64,000 nucleotides of DNA. It comes from Planococcus sp. 107-1 (GTDB lineage Bacteria; Bacillota; Bacilli; Bacillales_A; Planococcaceae). The stretch covers positions 2,418,001 to 2,482,000 of the forward strand of contig NZ_CP090977.1 of the NCBI RefSeq assembly GCF_021513255.1. Direction: 5' to 3'. Positions 16,308 to 25,629 of this stretch are shown here, in pieces. The stretch's first letter is position 1, and each line of letters starts with the position of its first letter. The notes under the pieces were generated by a model. It saw only the letters and a program-made list of their open reading frames with translations, did not search any database and had not been told where the DNA came from. Position numbers and translations under genes: made by a program.

Positions 16308-17300
16308 TTAAACTTCTTTTTTTATCAAATCTCCATTATCAAACAAATAGCCTTTTTTTTCGAGTCTCTTCACTAAAAATGCAACATAAAGCGGCAATAG
16401 AATCGCTGTTGTTACAGTCGATGCCGCTACTTGTACAGTGGCAATATCCACAACTGAAGCAAACCCGGTGCTTGCTGCTGCAATGGCGGCAGGTGTTGCT
16501 ACAGCATTTCCGGCTGTCGATCCTTCCGCTGCCCCGACAATCGGATTCCATTTTAATGCTTTAAATACAAAATAACCTGCAGTACCCGTTATAAATACCG
16601 TCATTAAACCGAGTGCAATTCCTCCAAGTCCCCCTTCAATAATCGCTTTAAAGTTAATGCCCATCCCCAAAGCGAAAGCAAAGAACGGAATTAGCATAGA
16701 ACTGCCCTGATCTAAGAAAGAACGCATATCTTCATCCAAATTTCCGATGATCATCCCAATCACAATCGGCAATAATACAGCGATAAAAGAAATCGGAGAA
16801 AATAGGCCATCTACAAAGCCCATAGCGCCAAAGATTGTCAATGCTACCATCGTTAAGAATGGCCCGTCATTCAATGCTAGTAATGAATAGGCAGCCCGAT
16901 CCTCTTTGTTTCCATATTGGCCAACTAAAGCAACGAAAAGACCGCCATTGCTATTCGTCATTGCAGCAATGACTGCAATTGGTGCAATACCTAGCCACAA
17001 TCCATTATCACCAGCCAGCATATAGGCAATCAACCCAAAAATTGCGCCGACCACCCATTTAGTTGTCAGCAATGTGGCTCCTTTTGCCAACGAAACGCCA
17101 AACGTTTTAACATTTATTTGTGCACCTGTACAAAGCAAGAAAAGTGCAATCAATGCATTTGCGCTATCAACAAAAAGAGCCTGCGTGAAACCGCCAATAC
17201 GTAATAAATCTGGTGCCAATGTGTTGATTATAGCCGCCAACAACAATGGAACAACCATCATACCCCCTGGAATACGTTCAAGTGTCGCTTTAATCTTCAT
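16308..17300 (-). CDS. 2-keto-3-deoxygluconate permease-like transporter (KdgT family)
   Basis: 330 residues, about ten membrane helices, with KdgT marks IKATLERIPGGMMVVPLLLAA, FLLCTGAQINVKTFG, AAMTNSNGGLFVALVGQYG and AAEGSTAGNAVATPAAIA. It is the first gene of the operon and is followed by the DUF1537 kinase and PdxA2 genes, so the substrate here is more likely a four-carbon sugar acid than ketodeoxygluconate. GAGGGGT lies 6 bases before the ATG. A promoter with an overlapping cre box lies upstream. Confidence 0.85.
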   Translation of the reverse strand: MKIKATLERIPGGMMVVPLLLAAIINTLAPDLLRIGGFTQALFVDSANALIALFLLCTGAQINVKTFGVSLAKGATLLTTKWVVGAIFGLIAYMLAGDNGLWLGIAPIAVIAAMTNSNGGLFVALVGQYGNKEDRAAYSLLALNDGPFLTMVALTIFGAMGFVDGLFSPISFIAVLLPIVIGMIIGNLDEDMRSFLDQGSSMLIPFFAFALGMGINFKAIIEGGLGGIALGLMTVFITGTAGYFVFKALKWNPIVGAAEGSTAGNAVATPAAIAAASTGFASVVDIATVQVAASTVTTAILLPLYVAFLVKRLEKKGYLFDNGDLIKKEV

Positions 17301-17348
17301 CCTATACCCCTCTTTTCTATAAATATAAAACTATGCGAATTTTTCATG

Positions 17349-17397
17349 AGTAATCGCTTTCATTTGTAACTATAAAAAGAATTGTATAATAAAGCAA
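17349..17397 (-). promoter_or_regulatory. Promoter with cre box for the four-carbon acid operon
   Basis: Minus strand: TTGCTT (17392-17397), 17-base spacer, TATAGT (17369-17374), then TGAAAGCGATTACT at 17349-17362, which matches the cre consensus at 13 of 14 places. The cre box sits at the expected transcription start, a classic place for CcpA repression. Confidence 0.65.
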
Positions 17398-17456
17398 CAG
17401 TATTTATATAATATCTTTCTTATTTCATAAAATAGTTTAAAAATGCAACACTTTAG

Positions 17457-17490
17457 ATAAAAAAACACAAACTCATTTATTGAGTTTGCG
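17457..17490 (-). terminator. Terminator of the PrpR-like regulator gene
   Basis: CGCAAACTCAATAAATGAGTTTGTG hairpin (arms CAAACTCA / TGAGTTTG) with a long T run on the minus strand; it overlaps the last codons. Confidence 0.8.
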
Positions 17491-19181
17491 CCATAAAGTT
17501 GCCCGGTTTATTCCTAAACGTTGAGCAGTTTTAGTTTGATTGAAGTCTTCTTCTTTAAGAACCTGTTCAATAATTTGCTGTTCAATTTCTTTTAAGCTCT
17601 GGTTTCCATAGGAAATTTTCGGTTCTTTTGAAGAACACGCGGAATGAAAAGGGATACTTAGCAAAGTCGTTTTTTCGATAACATAATCTTTCTCGACTAA
17701 GGCTAATTTTTTCACATACATTTTTAAATCCATCAAATTTCCTGGCCATTCGGTTTGCTTGAGTTGATCCATTGCATCTTCACGGACTTTTATCGCTTGT
17801 GTACCCAAGCTTTGATGGAATTCCAATAGAAATTGGCGAACCAAAAAAGGGACGTCTTCTTTTCTTTCAGCTAAGGAAGGTAAAATAATCCGCATCGCAT
17901 CGGATATTCCTGTTTCCATTAAGAATTCATTGCTGATTTTTGTACCAGCAAATATAACCTGAACGTTTTTTCCCTGCGCCCATGAAACTGCAGAACGCAC
18001 AGAAACTATCTGATCATCGGTAGTTTTGCTTTTCAACTCTATCAACAGTGTGGATGCTTCCTCTATGTCAAAACGTGGGGGGAAAGTTTCAAATTCTTCC
18101 AACGAAAGATGGATAATCGCTCCGCTTTTTTGATGGAAATGATGGAGGTACCGCACAATTTCTTTTTTTCCAGTTCCTATTTCCCCTTCTAGCAACAGGG
18201 CTTCTTTGGCCATGGCAGGCTCTTCAATCAGTTTTTTTATGCCTTTCATCACTGGACTCTCGGTTACGAGAGAAGGAAGTAATGAAATATGCTCCAAATG
18301 CATCCCTGGAATAACCGCTTTATAATTTTCAGGATGTTTTAAAGCGTAGATAAACACATCGCCATCGCGGTCTTTCATTCGATCTGCTTGTATTTCAACT
18401 AACACTCCATTTTTATCAGCCATTTTAACAATAGTCTTTTCTTTCTCTAGAACTTGTTGATGAATTTCCTGTAGAGCAGCCGAAGAGAGAGGCGATTCGC
18501 TAAATGAAACCCAATTCTCAAATAGAACCCGTCCATCTTTTGAGAGAATCACTATATCCTGTTTTTTTATCTTCAAAAGGTTGCGCATCACTCGGAGTAA
18601 TTGTTGGCTATCTTTTTGCGACTTAAATATTCTTTTCGCTTCTTGAAAAGATTCCAATATCGATTCTTTCCCCGATTGGAGCAGTAAGCCATTCATTCCT
18701 AGCTTTCCAGCCGCTTCAACGGTTACCACATCTCCAAGAACACTCCTGTAGCCCTCTTCTTTTAATTTTAGCAAGACCGCTTCTACTTCTGTCGCTTCTT
18801 TAAGCGTTACAACTTCCATTTCAATATCCAATAGACTCACGATAGAAGCTGCCCCTAAAGTAATATTCGAAAAACCGACTAAAGCTTTTTTTCGTCTGAG
18901 TAGCCGTTGGCGAGCATAATTGAACGCAATAAATCATAACCCGATATGTGGACATCAATAACTGGTACAGATACAGCTTCGCGAACTAAGTTCGCTGTAC
19001 CGCCACGGCTAATTAAAATATCGATTCCTTGCTTTTCCATGGCCAGCGCATAATTGACACCCGCTTCCAGATTCCCGACTTGCACAATGATATCAAAATC
19101 ATCGTTGCCCTTATTTAATTCCTCAATTAGCGGAACCATCGCCACATATGGCGAAATAAATCCTAATCTGATTTTTCTCAT
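17473..19181 (-). pseudogene. PrpR-type transcription regulator, single-base frameshift at an A7 run
   Basis: Joined across 18886-18892 the product is about 569 residues. Residues 1-190 form a PrpR N-terminal sensor domain (RLGFISPYVAMVPLIEEL, ILISRGGTANLVRE, VPVIDVHISGYDLLR ... GYRSVLGDVVTVEAAGKLG). A PAS-like linker follows, then a AAA+ region and a Fis-type helix-turn-helix (FNQTKTAQRLGINRATLWRKL). The AAA+ part keeps a Walker A-like GEIGTGKKE but lacks the GAFTGA loop needed to work with sigma 54, in line with the sigma A promoter of the neighbouring operon. Seven A are present where eight would restore the frame (SDEKKALVGFSN). The start at 19181 follows GGAGG by 8 bases. It probably controls the permease-kinase-PdxA2 operon. 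Confidence 0.8.
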
Positions 19182-19214
19182 TGCGGCAGCCTCCATTTTA
19201 AGAACTCTTTTGCC

Positions 19215-19242
19215 ATTATATCAAGCTGTTGAAAACCAGCAA
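19215..19242 (-). promoter_or_regulatory. Promoter of the PrpR-like regulator gene
   Basis: Minus strand TTGCTG (19237-19242), 16-base spacer, TATAAT (19215-19220), about 35 bases before the start codon. Confidence 0.6.
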
Positions 19243-19256
19243 TAAAAAACGAATAG

Positions 19257-19286
19257 AAAAAGCCATCCTGCTAAAAACAGGATGGC
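19257..19286 (-). terminator. Terminator after the DUF3100-like gene pair
   Basis: GCCATCCTG / CAGGATGGC hairpin with T run on the minus strand. It lies about 90 bases after the stop of the small membrane gene. Confidence 0.75.
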
Positions 19287-19377
19287 ACAAGGTAAGGCAC
19301 ACATAACATAAAGTTAGTGTATCAAATCGTTTTAGGGGATTCAAGGTATAATTGTGGTTATTTCTAAAAATTTTCTG

Positions 19378-19830
19378 TCAAATTATTCCTTGCCATCTTA
19401 AAATTACCTCTGCAATTAATGCAGATCCTAAAAAGGTTCCAAGGAAGACAGCAAAAGCGACGATTACACTTCGGAATCCGAGCTTTTTAAAATCTGCCCA
19501 GTTTGAACCGATGGATATTCCAGCGTACGCCAGAATAGGCGTTGCTAGTGCTAAGATGCTTATTTTCTCGGTCCATTCAACGAATAATGCCGATCCCGGA
19601 AACATAGGTAAAGATATGGCGATTGCTATCAACCCGATATAGCCGACTGCCGGGATATTTACAGGGATAATTTTTTCAAGCACCAAGCCAATCACGCTGA
19701 CAGCTACAAGCAAAAGCATACCTGGCACCGCTTCCCATGGCAGGACGCCATAACCAAGCCAGTTGCCGAAAAGAGCCGAAAATCCGAACACAACCAAAAC
19801 GAGTATCCATTCAGTAATTGTTTTAAGCAT
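19378..19830 (-). CDS. Small membrane protein, second subunit of a two-gene putative transporter
   Basis: 150 residues with four to five membrane helices (ITEWILVLVVFGFSALFG, PGMLLLVAVSVIGLVLE, YIGLIAIAISLPMF, ILALATPILAYAGISIG, VIVAFAVFLGTFLG). Its start overlaps the end of the larger upstream membrane gene by 8 bases, so the two are probably one complex. It resembles the small partner found next to DUF3100 proteins; that is from memory and unproven. Substrate unknown. Confidence 0.7.
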   Translation of the reverse strand: MLKTITEWILVLVVFGFSALFGNWLGYGVLPWEAVPGMLLLVAVSVIGLVLEKIIPVNIPAVGYIGLIAIAISLPMFPGSALFVEWTEKISILALATPILAYAGISIGSNWADFKKLGFRSVIVAFAVFLGTFLGSALIAEVILRWQGII

Positions 19831-20653
19831 TCGGCTTGCCCCCCTCTTCTTTTAAGCGGTCTTTTTTATCTTTTCTTCTTGTCATGATTTCATACAGCTT
19901 CTCAGTCAGCGGCAAGCCGATAAAGATACTTACATATAGTCCGGTAGATAACGAAAGAAGATTGCTTGCACCGGCAAAGGCGACAATTTGATCTTCCATC
20001 TCCGGAAATGCAGCGATCAACGAACCACTAGCAGCAGCCATCATACTCCCGCTTCCTACACCGGATGCCATCGCAAAAGATAAAGGATGAAGCGGTGTAG
20101 CTGTAGCTAATAAACCAGATATTAAACCTAAAAAAGCTGCACCAAAAACGGTGCCGAAAATATAGATGGCCATAACACCGCGTCCCTCGGGCGACTCAAA
20201 ACCGAATTTATTGACAATGAGCCCTACGTTCGGCTCACGTGCTATGGAATGGGTCATCCCCACAGCTTCCCTTTTGAATCCAAGCCACACTGCTAACGGC
20301 AAGGCTAAAAAGATCGTCCCTAAATTCCCAAGTTCCTGAAGTAAAAGAGCCGGCCCTGCCGCGATTATCGCTTCAATCTGCGGTCCAATCGTAAACCCGA
20401 TTTTAGCAATCAGCAACGTAACCCCTAATACAATCAGCGGTTCCGCATTCTTGGAATTCTTTTCATTGATCATGGGTGTAAAATACAACCCTAGTCCGAT
20501 GAAAAATGCATACAGCATAGGCAATAGCAAAATGACGCCTGGCCCTAAACTGATGCTGAACTGCCCGATAGCTTCCGTAATGCATACTAATATAAAGACA
20601 ACGCCGTGCAGCCGCCAGTCTTTAAGCACAGTCAACAGATCTTTTTTCTCCAT
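19823..20653 (-). CDS. DUF3100-like integral membrane protein
   Basis: 276 residues, seven or eight membrane helices. Distinctive stretches are GVTLLIAKIGFTIGPQIEAI, LGNLGTIFLALPLAVWLGFKREAVGMTHS cut by a REPNVGLIVNKFG loop, and a glycine/serine/alanine-rich MASGVGSGSMMAAASGSL helix like those lining ion-coupled transporters. A lysine-rich cytoplasmic tail ends it. Assignment to DUF3100 is from memory. The overlapping downstream membrane gene is probably its partner. Confidence 0.75.
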   Translation of the reverse strand: MEKKDLLTVLKDWRLHGVVFILVCITEAIGQFSISLGPGVILLLPMLYAFFIGLGLYFTPMINEKNSKNAEPLIVLGVTLLIAKIGFTIGPQIEAIIAAGPALLLQELGNLGTIFLALPLAVWLGFKREAVGMTHSIAREPNVGLIVNKFGFESPEGRGVMAIYIFGTVFGAAFLGLISGLLATATPLHPLSFAMASGVGSGSMMAAASGSLIAAFPEMEDQIVAFAGASNLLSLSTGLYVSIFIGLPLTEKLYEIMTRRKDKKDRLKEEGGKPNA

Positions 20654-20810
20654 ATTCCCGCCTGCCTTCTCTATGTAATCGCGGTTTTTAAAAAACCACC
20701 TTCCACTAGTCTAACTGTTTTTTCAGACAATTTATACTGAATTTTAATTTTTATTCTATTTTATTTATTTTTATTCAAATCTTTTTTTCTTATTATAAAG
20801 CTATTACGGA

Positions 20811-20849
20811 AATAAAAAACCGCTAAAAGCTTATGCTTTTAACGGTTTA
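20811..20849 (-). terminator. Terminator of the PAS-GGDEF gene
   Basis: AAACCGTTAAAAGC / GCTTTTAGCGGTTTT hairpin with T run on the minus strand, overlapping the last three codons. Confidence 0.85.
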
Positions 20850-22493
20850 GCTGAAAATTATTTTTTCCGGAGTTTTTCGCTTCGTATAATGCATGATCTG
20901 CATTTTTCAGGACATCAGAAGGATTGAAAGCCTCTGCAGAAGCAATGTGAATTCCAATACTCGTCGTAATCTTTAAATCAGTGTCCCATGCATTCCAGGA
21001 TAATTCCATAGATTGGCGAATAAGCCCCGCTTTTTCCATAACCTCTTCAGGAGAAATCGGGCCTTTATAAAGAATGACAAACTCATCTCCACCGAGCCTT
21101 GCTGCTAAGTCACCTTCCCCAATGTTTCGGGTTAACCTTTGCGCAAATTCCTGGATGACCTGGTCCCCAACTTCATGGCCCCATTCGTCATTAATTACTT
21201 TAAAATCATCGATGTCTAATATCATTACGGCAAATTCTTCATTTTGCTCAATTTTTCTAAACATGGCTTCTTTGAGCATCCTGCGGTTTGGCAATCCGGT
21301 CAAAGAATCGTGGTAAGCGAAAAATTCAAGTTTGGATTCATACTCTTTTTGCTTCGAAATATCGCGCAAGATCAAGACTTTATGAATAAACTCCCCATCT
21401 TTATCGAATACTGGCGTACCCAAGAGCTCAGACCAAACCCAGCCTCTTGTCTTATGTTGGACACGCAATTGCATTTTACAGAGCTTGCCGGTTAAAATCG
21501 ATTCTGTAAGTTTTCTGTCTAACTCTTCATTGTCTTCTGGATGGATAAGCGAAAGAAGGGCTTGGGCTTCGATTTCTTCTCTAGTCGATCCGTACACATT
21601 TAAACACGAAGGGGAGATATACATAAATTGACCACTATTATTCAATAACACGATAACATCGTGCGCATTTTCCGCGATAATTTGAAAGAGATTTTCACTT
21701 TCAGCAAACTTTCCGGCCATTTTGTCGAGCTCAGTCATATCTTTCAAAATGGCATATATCCCTACTCTATTGCCGCCGACAATAATTGGGACGAGTTTGA
21801 GCAAACAATTCACCTCATTGCCGGCGCTTGTTAAAAATCGGATGCGGCTATCTTCTAACGGCGTCGACAGCGCTTGTTCCAAGTAAAGCCGGAATCTTTC
21901 AGGATCATCTGCTGCTACATAATCCAGAAAACGGTTTTCTTTCAATTCATCGATAATGAATCCAGTCAGTTTCGACGCCGTTTGGTTCCCTTCCAAGATC
22001 CGGCCTTCCAAATCGAGAGTAAACACAGCATCCGTATTATTTTCATAAAGTGAGCTGTATCTTGAACGGCTTTCTTCTAAATGCCTCCATGTTTCACTGG
22101 CTTTCTGTTCTGCTTTTTTTCTTTTGTCACGTCTTTTACAAATGCAGAGATATGCGTGCATTCCTGTTGATCATTTAAAAGTGGCGTCAAGGCAATTTGG
22201 TAAAAGTGAATTTCACCGGAACTCAATTTATACGCATCTTCGAATTCCATTTTTTCTCCACTTTCGACTACTTGTTGATAATGGCTTTCCAAGTATTCCC
22301 CCATTTCAGAAGAGTGCACTTCACGCATATTCTTTCCAATGGCACTTGCATCGAATCCAATTTGTTTTATCGCTTCTTGATTAAAAAATTCATAAAAGAA
22401 ATTCCCGCAGCCATCCACTTTTACGATGAACACCATCTCTTGTGTACTATCCATTAATACCCGTTCGATCAAAAGCTCCTCAGTTGCCCCCAC
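20839..22493 (-). pseudogene. PAS-PAS-PAS-GGDEF diguanylate cyclase, single-base frameshift at an A7 run
   Basis: Joined across 22114-22120 the product is about 551 residues: PAS (about 5-125, ending SAFVKDVTKEKK), PAS (SLYENNTDAVFTLDLEGRIL), PAS (NAHDVIVLLNNSGQFMYISPS) and a GGDEF domain. The active-site ARLGGDEFVI is intact, as is NDEWGHEVGDQV, so it should make cyclic di-GMP. The first PAS and the rest lie in different frames: seven A are present where eight would give KEKKAEQKASETWRHLEES. GTG start with GGGAGGA 8 bases upstream. It follows the GGDEF-EAL gene by 21 bases and is probably in the same operon. Confidence 0.85.
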
Positions 22494-22514
22494 AGCCTTG
22501 TTCCTCCCTAATCT

Positions 22515-24542
22515 TCATTCAATCGCAAATTGATACTGCTTGCGCAGATACTTCTCTTCAAAATTCTCTACTGTTAAAGGTTTATCAAAGTAATAACCTT
22601 GAAAATGGATGCAATCGTGTTTCTTTAAAAAAGCCACTTCCTCAACCCGTTCCACGCCTTCAGCGAGCAATTCGCATTCAATGCTTTTGGCTAAATGAAT
22701 AAGTGATGTTAGCACCGCTTCCGACTTTTTGTCTTCTCCTATTTTTTGAACAAAAAATTTATCGAGTTTTATTTTATTGATTGGAAATTGAGTCAAATAA
22801 GCGATCATCGAAAAACCTGTACCAAAATCATCTATGGCGATGGAAATGCCTTTTGATTTGCAAAGCTGCAAGTTTTCCAAGGTACAGTCGGAGTAGGTCA
22901 ATTCAGCCTGTTCTGTAATTTCAATTTCAATCAGTTCCGGTTTTATTTCGTAGCGGTCAATCAATGCAAAGAATTCTTTGAAGAATTCCGGATTGGCGAG
23001 TAATGACGGCGTCATGTTAATCGCTGTCTTTAAGTTCCACCCAAAACGCAATTGCCAATCCTTCAATTGGGTAAAAACTTCGTTTAATAGATGCGTTGTC
23101 AATGCGACAATCGTCGAAGACTGTTCAGCGACTTGGATAAATTCCAAAGGCGACAGTTCACCTAATTCCGGATGATTCCATCTGGAGAGAATTTCAACCC
23201 CCGTAATACTTCCGGTAACTCCATCAATTTGAGGCTGAAGCGTGAAATAATAGCCAAGGCCATTCAAATTTTCGAGCAGCCCTTTTTCAATTATAAGTTT
23301 TCTTTCCCGTTCTGAATTCATTTCTTTCCGATAAAATCGGAAACTTGTTTCTTTTGTTTTTTTGGCTTCGAACATCGCCGTTTCAGCGAAGGAAAGCACT
23401 TCACCTAGATTTTTTGAATCATAAGGAAAACAGGCAATTCCGATACTGGCTGTGATATTGACGGATTGTTGGTTTTCCAGCAGAAAAGGATGCATGAAAA
23501 TCTCTTTCAGTTTCTCCGCGAAATCCTCAAGTTTCTCTTTGCCTTGCGGCTGGCGAACCACTATAAATTCATCCCCGTCTAACCGTCCAACTTTGCAATT
23601 CGGATCGGCCAATTCTTTTAATTTCGCAGCAACAGAAACAAGAACTTTATCGCCAGAATTGAAATTATGCATGGCGTTCACAATTTTTAAATTATCGAGA
23701 TTGACAAAAAACAATGTGAACTTTGTTCTGCTGTGGATTAAGGAATTCGCCAGTTCGGACATTGCTCTGCGATTCGGCAAACCGGTCAAGAAATCGGTAT
23801 ATGCATATTCCCAAAGCTTTTCTTCATTTATTTTTCGTTCATTGATATTCTGAAAATATAAAGCTATTCCTCCACTTGCCAATGGATAGGCGTTCAGACG
23901 GAACCAAGTCGTTAGCGGTGCATAATATTCTTCAAAATGAACAGTGGCTCCTTGATGGATCACTTTGTCAAACTCCTTCTGGAATTTCGAACCGACAGCT
24001 TCAGGAAATAAATTCCACCAGTTCATTCCGACATTTTCTTCACGAGGGCATTTTAATACTTCTTCGCCATATGCATTCAGGTAATGGATTTTGTAATTCT
24101 CATCCAATAGCGCGAAACCTTCTGCCATATTTTCGAGCACATTTTCTGCGGTGATGGCCTGGATGCTATGAAGGTTTACCAGCCTCAGTGAAATAACCGT
24201 TCCCTTTGAATTTTCATTCAAGGTTTTCATCGGACGCGCTTTGATCGAGAACCATTGCAGTGAATTGTCTTTTAATATGACCGGTATCATATCTAAATAT
24301 TCCTTTAGTTCTTTATCTATGACTTTTTGCAGCGTCTTTAATTCGTCGCCTTTCCCAAAGTCCTCGATAAAGGAAAAAAAGTTTCCGTTAGTCTTCCAGT
24401 ATTTCTCGATTAATCCATGTTCTTTCCCAAACTCATTCCATCCTTCGATATTTCGAATAATCGATCCAGTTTCGTCAAGAATGAGAACGAGTTCTTTGTT
24501 AGGTTCAGTCAATTCCCTTAAGGTTTTTTTATCGTTCTCCAT
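22515..24542 (-). CDS. PAS-GGDEF-EAL protein, probable cyclic di-GMP phosphodiesterase
   Basis: 675 residues: two PAS-like regions (about 15-240), a GGDEF domain (about 250-410) and an EAL domain (about 425-665). The GGDEF signature is altered to RLDGDEFIV, so cyclase activity is doubtful. EAL residues are present in order: EILSRWNHP, TAINMTPSLL, EIEITEQAE, IDDFGTGFSMI, KLDKFFV, LAEGVE. Hence it should cleave cyclic di-GMP, with the GGDEF domain possibly binding GTP as a sensor. The second gene of the operon encodes a cyclase, so the pair may set local cyclic di-GMP in opposite directions. No membrane helices. Confidence 0.9.
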   Translation of the reverse strand: MENDKKTLRELTEPNKELVLILDETGSIIRNIEGWNEFGKEHGLIEKYWKTNGNFFSFIEDFGKGDELKTLQKVIDKELKEYLDMIPVILKDNSLQWFSIKARPMKTLNENSKGTVISLRLVNLHSIQAITAENVLENMAEGFALLDENYKIHYLNAYGEEVLKCPREENVGMNWWNLFPEAVGSKFQKEFDKVIHQGATVHFEEYYAPLTTWFRLNAYPLASGGIALYFQNINERKINEEKLWEYAYTDFLTGLPNRRAMSELANSLIHSRTKFTLFFVNLDNLKIVNAMHNFNSGDKVLVSVAAKLKELADPNCKVGRLDGDEFIVVRQPQGKEKLEDFAEKLKEIFMHPFLLENQQSVNITASIGIACFPYDSKNLGEVLSFAETAMFEAKKTKETSFRFYRKEMNSERERKLIIEKGLLENLNGLGYYFTLQPQIDGVTGSITGVEILSRWNHPELGELSPLEFIQVAEQSSTIVALTTHLLNEVFTQLKDWQLRFGWNLKTAINMTPSLLANPEFFKEFFALIDRYEIKPELIEIEITEQAELTYSDCTLENLQLCKSKGISIAIDDFGTGFSMIAYLTQFPINKIKLDKFFVQKIGEDKKSEAVLTSLIHLAKSIECELLAEGVERVEEVAFLKKHDCIHFQGYYFDKPLTVENFEEKYLRKQYQFAIE

Positions 24543-24796
24543 CTTTTAACACCGCCTTCACACATCTTGAAAAATCAAATATATACTTTATTAATAGTTA
24601 TTATATACTAATTTTAAATAATTTATTGGATTATTTTTCCTATAATAAATAAAATTTCTTATACATTTCTACTTATCTATTCCCCAAAAACTTTTCACTA
24701 ATCAATTACTTCCATTTTAATCTCACATTTTTCAAACTTCTTTTCTGTTTTCATTTTATTTCCTTCTATATAATGAATACAAAAGGAGTGAAGGCG

Positions 24797-25561
24797 ATGT
24801 GCTTAATCAATTTTAGTTTTCATGCTCACCAGCGCTACAAACTGGTCATTGCCGCTAACCGCGATGAGTTTTATAAACGGCCAACAGAAAAAGCGCATTA
24901 TTGGAACGATGAACCAGACATTTTGGCTGGCCGTGATCTCTTGCAGATGGGCACGTGGCTTGGCGTCACAAAAACGGGTAGAATTGCAGCCCTCACTAAT
25001 TTCCGGGATCCTTCTATGCCAGAAGCGGGAAAATTATCACGAGGTGCCCTTGTCCGGGATTTTTTAGCAACTGACGAAGCGCCCGAAGTTTTTATCCATT
25101 CTTTAGCTGCCGAAGACTATACGGGATTTAACTTAATTGCTGGCACAGCGGATGAACTCTTCTACTACAACAATATCGATAAAAGGCTTTCTGCGATCCA
25201 TAACGGCGTACACGGACTAAGCAATCACTTTTTAAATACTCCCTGGCCGAAAGTAATTAAAGGCAAAAATCAATTGGACCGGTATCTCTCAGAACACGAA
25301 GAGCTTGATTTAGGCCTGATTTTTGAACTGTTGGCGGATGCAGAACAAGCTGACGAAACAGATTTGCCCAATACAGGCGTTGGCTTGGAATTCGAAAAAA
25401 TGCTCTCACCGATGTTCATTAAAACCGCTGACTACGGAACCCGCTCTTCAACCATCGTGGCTGTGGATGTGGAAAATAACCTTACCTTTGCAGAACGCGT
25501 CTATAAGGACGGGGTATTGAAAGAAGAACAAGTTTTCAATTTCAAGATCAGTAATCTCTAG
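24797..25561 (+). CDS. NRDE/TANGO2-family protein
   Basis: 254 residues starting MCLINFSF, with AAGGAG 8 bases upstream of the ATG at 24797. The family-defining ANRDEFYKRPTEKAHYW lies near 23-40, followed by LAGRDLLQMGTWLGVTKTGRIAALTNFRDP and GLSNHFLNTPWPKV. The N-terminal Cys after Met is typical of Ntn-hydrolase-like members. The eukaryotic homologue TANGO2 is linked to heme or lipid handling; the bacterial role is not settled. It stands alone with its own terminator. Confidence 0.85.
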   Translation: MCLINFSFHAHQRYKLVIAANRDEFYKRPTEKAHYWNDEPDILAGRDLLQMGTWLGVTKTGRIAALTNFRDPSMPEAGKLSRGALVRDFLATDEAPEVFIHSLAAEDYTGFNLIAGTADELFYYNNIDKRLSAIHNGVHGLSNHFLNTPWPKVIKGKNQLDRYLSEHEELDLGLIFELLADAEQADETDLPNTGVGLEFEKMLSPMFIKTADYGTRSSTIVAVDVENNLTFAERVYKDGVLKEEQVFNFKISNL

Positions 25562-25566
25562 CATTT

Positions 25567-25606
25567 AAAAAGGAGTTGTCCCAAATTACTTTTGGGACAA
25601 CTCCTT
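25567..25606. terminator. Terminator hairpin, copy 1 of a repeated element
   Basis: AAGGAGTTGTCCCAAA / TTTGGGACAACTCCTT around TTAC, flanked by A and T runs. The same 16-base arms recur at 37565-37602. Confidence 0.85.
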
Positions 25607-25629
25607 ACACATTCCCGCATTAAGTTTTC

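Noticed and set aside
18879-19196. Separate 105-aa gene for a PrpR N-terminal domain
   Set aside because: The domain continues in the next frame after the A7 run, so it is the front part of the regulator.
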